A stretch of 64,000 nt of DNA from Rusavskia elegans (Eukaryota; Ascomycota; Lecanoromycetes; Teloschistales; Teloschistaceae), in the NCBI GenBank assembly GCA_011316305.1, contig SAUG01000056.1:186001-250000 (forward strand), in the 5' to 3' direction. Made by a program: the position numbers and the translations under genes. Numbering within the stretch: position 1 is the first letter of the stretch; each line of letters begins with the position of its first letter. The notes below the pieces were generated by a model. The model had not been told where the DNA came from and made no database searches. It saw nothing but the letters and a program-made list of their open reading frames with translations. Positions 62,456 to 64,000 of the stretch are shown here, piece after piece.

Positions 62456-62696
62456 TATTATAAGCTATTTAAACTCCCTAGAGTTTATATTGAACTTAGT
62501 AGATATAGAGGTACTAGCTGATAGTACCGGCTAACTAATACGCTAACTAAGCCCTATTAACCGCGGTTTATTAGCCTTGCGGGATTCGTTATCTAATTAG
62601 GTCTAGCGTTCAGCCTTGTTCGCTTATTTATAGATGAGCTTTCCATTTATATAGAAATATCAAGCTATTATTATTATTTTAAATCGATTTATAATA
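62456..62696 (+). repeat. Gypsy 3 3' LTR
   Basis: Direct repeat of 55193-55433, same length, mostly transition differences. Confidence 0.85.
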
Positions 62697-62701
62697 GTAA
62701 A
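62697..62701. repeat. Gypsy 3 target-site duplication, right
   Basis: GTAAA, as at 55188-55192. The Copia 2 RNase H reading (RKLYNR-like) resumes here for a short way. Confidence 0.75.
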
Positions 62702-62730
62702 GAAAGTTATATAATAGAATAGATTATTAC

Positions 62731-63674
62731 TTCCACGATTCTATAGAGATACGCTGGAAGATTAGCTAAACAAGCGAGTCTAATTATCTATAGCCGTTTA
62801 TAGCTACTATAGCCGACCTTTATAATAGAAACTTTTAGCGGACGGCTATCTATTAATACTATCGACTATTTTTACTATATATATTATTCTTTATTTCTAT
62901 TAAATAACTTTTTTTATTAATTATTAATATAATTATTAAAAACGTTTCTACTATTTTCTTTTTAATTAGTTCTATAATATAGACGCTTTATAATATTATA
63001 ACTTTATCTTCGCGGCTATACGGAACTAGTTACGATAAACTATACTAGAATTCTTTTACTATTTAGTAGTTCGGATTACGCCTATAGCTATAGCTAGATT
63101 TAAATATAACGCCTTTTAATATATAAATATATTATATTTTATTAATTTACATTATTAGTCCTATTATCCCGCCCTATAGATCGATACGATACTATTAAAG
63201 CGATAACGCCTAATATCTATAAAGAAAATAAAAAATCCTTAAAACTTTAGTTTATCTAAATAAATATCTATAACGTTTCTATACGTTAAAAGATATTATA
63301 TTCGAACCTAGTTACAGCCGTAGGCGTAATCCAAACTACTAAATAGTAAAAGAATTCTAGTATAAATTATTATAATTAATTTTGCGTAGCCGCGAAGATA
63401 TAGTTATAATATTATAAAACGTCTATATTATATAGATAATTAAAAAGAGAATAGTAGAAATATATATAATAATTATATTAACGACTAATAAAAGAATCTA
63501 TCTAATAGAAGTAGAAAACGATATATATAGTAAAAATAGCTAGTAGTACCGATAGATAACTATCCGCTAAAAGCTTCTATTATAAAAATCGGCTATAGTA
63601 ACTATAGACGGCTATAGATAATTAGACTCGTTTACTTAGCTAATCTTTTAGTATATTTCTATAAAGTTATAGAT
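62731..63674. mobile_element. Foldback-type element with ~400-bp inverted arms
   Basis: The left arm (62731 to about 63130) is the reverse complement of the right arm (about 63270-63674), with C/T and G/A differences and a few indels. The arms share AAGATTAGCTAA near the outer ends and GGATTACGCCTA near the inner ends, around a loop of about 140 bp. No coding capacity is seen. It could be a foldback or MITE-type DNA element, or two inverted copies of one repeat. It lies just after the resumed Copia 2 sequence, so it probably inserted there. Confidence 0.7.
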
Positions 63675-64000
63675 TTAATACGGCCTTTTTTATTTCGCTT
63701 TTTATCTAGCTTTCTGTATACGGGGTTTTTAAAATCTAGTTCTATTCTTTTTTTTTATTTTTCTTTTTTTAATATTTTTATTATATATTTTTAAAAAGGT
63801 AATTATTTAAAATCTTTTTATCGAATTTAGTTAAAAAATATTATTATATCTTTTTTTTATAGTCTTTATATTTACGATTCTTTAAAAGAGTATAAAGTAA
63901 AAATAGATAGTAATATTTCTAGTAAATATACTCGGATCTAGAAATTTTATAATTTTTTAATTTTTAATACTATTTATAATATCTACTTCGCTTTATATAA
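63675..64000. other. AT-rich DNA to window end
   Basis: T-rich, RIP-like. No feature recognised, and no Copia LTR found here. Confidence 0.55.

Larger units (their letters stand above)
55193..62696 (+). mobile_element. Gypsy 3: full-length RIP-mutated Ty3/Gypsy element (7504 bp)
   Basis: Two LTRs of exactly 241 bp, a 5-bp GTAAA duplication, the shared primer site, and gag-PR-RT-RNaseH-IN order on the plus strand. It sits inside the RNase H region of Copia 2 and is therefore the younger insertion. Stops and Asp-to-Asn changes leave it inactive. Confidence 0.9.

Noticed and set aside
1..64000. CRISPR array, bacterial operon, organelle or viral genome
   Set aside because: No regularly spaced direct repeats, no ribosome binding sites or dense genes; RIP signature plus LTR elements indicate fungal nuclear DNA.

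Overview
The window looks like a nuclear AT-rich block from a filamentous ascomycete (Pezizomycotina-like). Across about 95% of it the dinucleotides CA and TG are nearly absent while CG persists, and TA is in great excess. That is the signature of repeat-induced point mutation (RIP, CpA to TpA on either strand). Retrotransposon proteins can still be read in long stretches, but with stops at former Gln/Trp codons and Cys/His to Tyr and Asp to Asn changes. The species cannot be fixed from the sequence. There is no sign of a bacterial, organellar or viral genome.

Layout. 1-11.6 kb: gene-free AT-rich DNA with short TA-flanked inverted-repeat (MITE-like) elements, a tRNA-derived SINE-like element with a perfect 17-bp target duplication (5868-6299), several unnamed dispersed repeats and one coding remnant (8.72-9.24 kb). 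11.6-18.7 kb: a full-length RIP-mutated Ty3/Gypsy element on the plus strand. 18.7-27.1 kb: more MITEs and dispersed repeats. 27.2-34.6 kb: a second Gypsy element, on the minus strand. 34.6-43.3 kb: MITEs, including one inserted inside another. 43.3-43.9 kb: a frameshifted coding remnant. 44.2-46.3 kb: the only GC-balanced island, with a 515-codon open frame on the minus strand. 46.3-64 kb: a nest of a truncated Copia (with its own SINE), a second Copia, a third full-length Gypsy (TSD GTAAA) inserted in that Copia, and a 0.94-kb foldback element.

The island is the one single-copy-looking gene. The last 99 residues of its product read as a histone H2A fold. The preceding ~415 residues match no family I recognise. 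No convincing start codon is visible. Upstream of residue 1 the same frame continues as protein-like sequence but is cut by two TAG codons of the kind CAG gives under RIP. The Copia element begins right there, so leakage of RIP from the repeat into the 5' part of the gene is the simplest reading; a 5' intron is the main alternative.

Nothing forms an operon or pathway. The other sequences are mobile elements or their debris. Nesting gives a relative order: Copia 1 before its SINE, Copia 2 before Gypsy 3, outer MITE before inner MITE.
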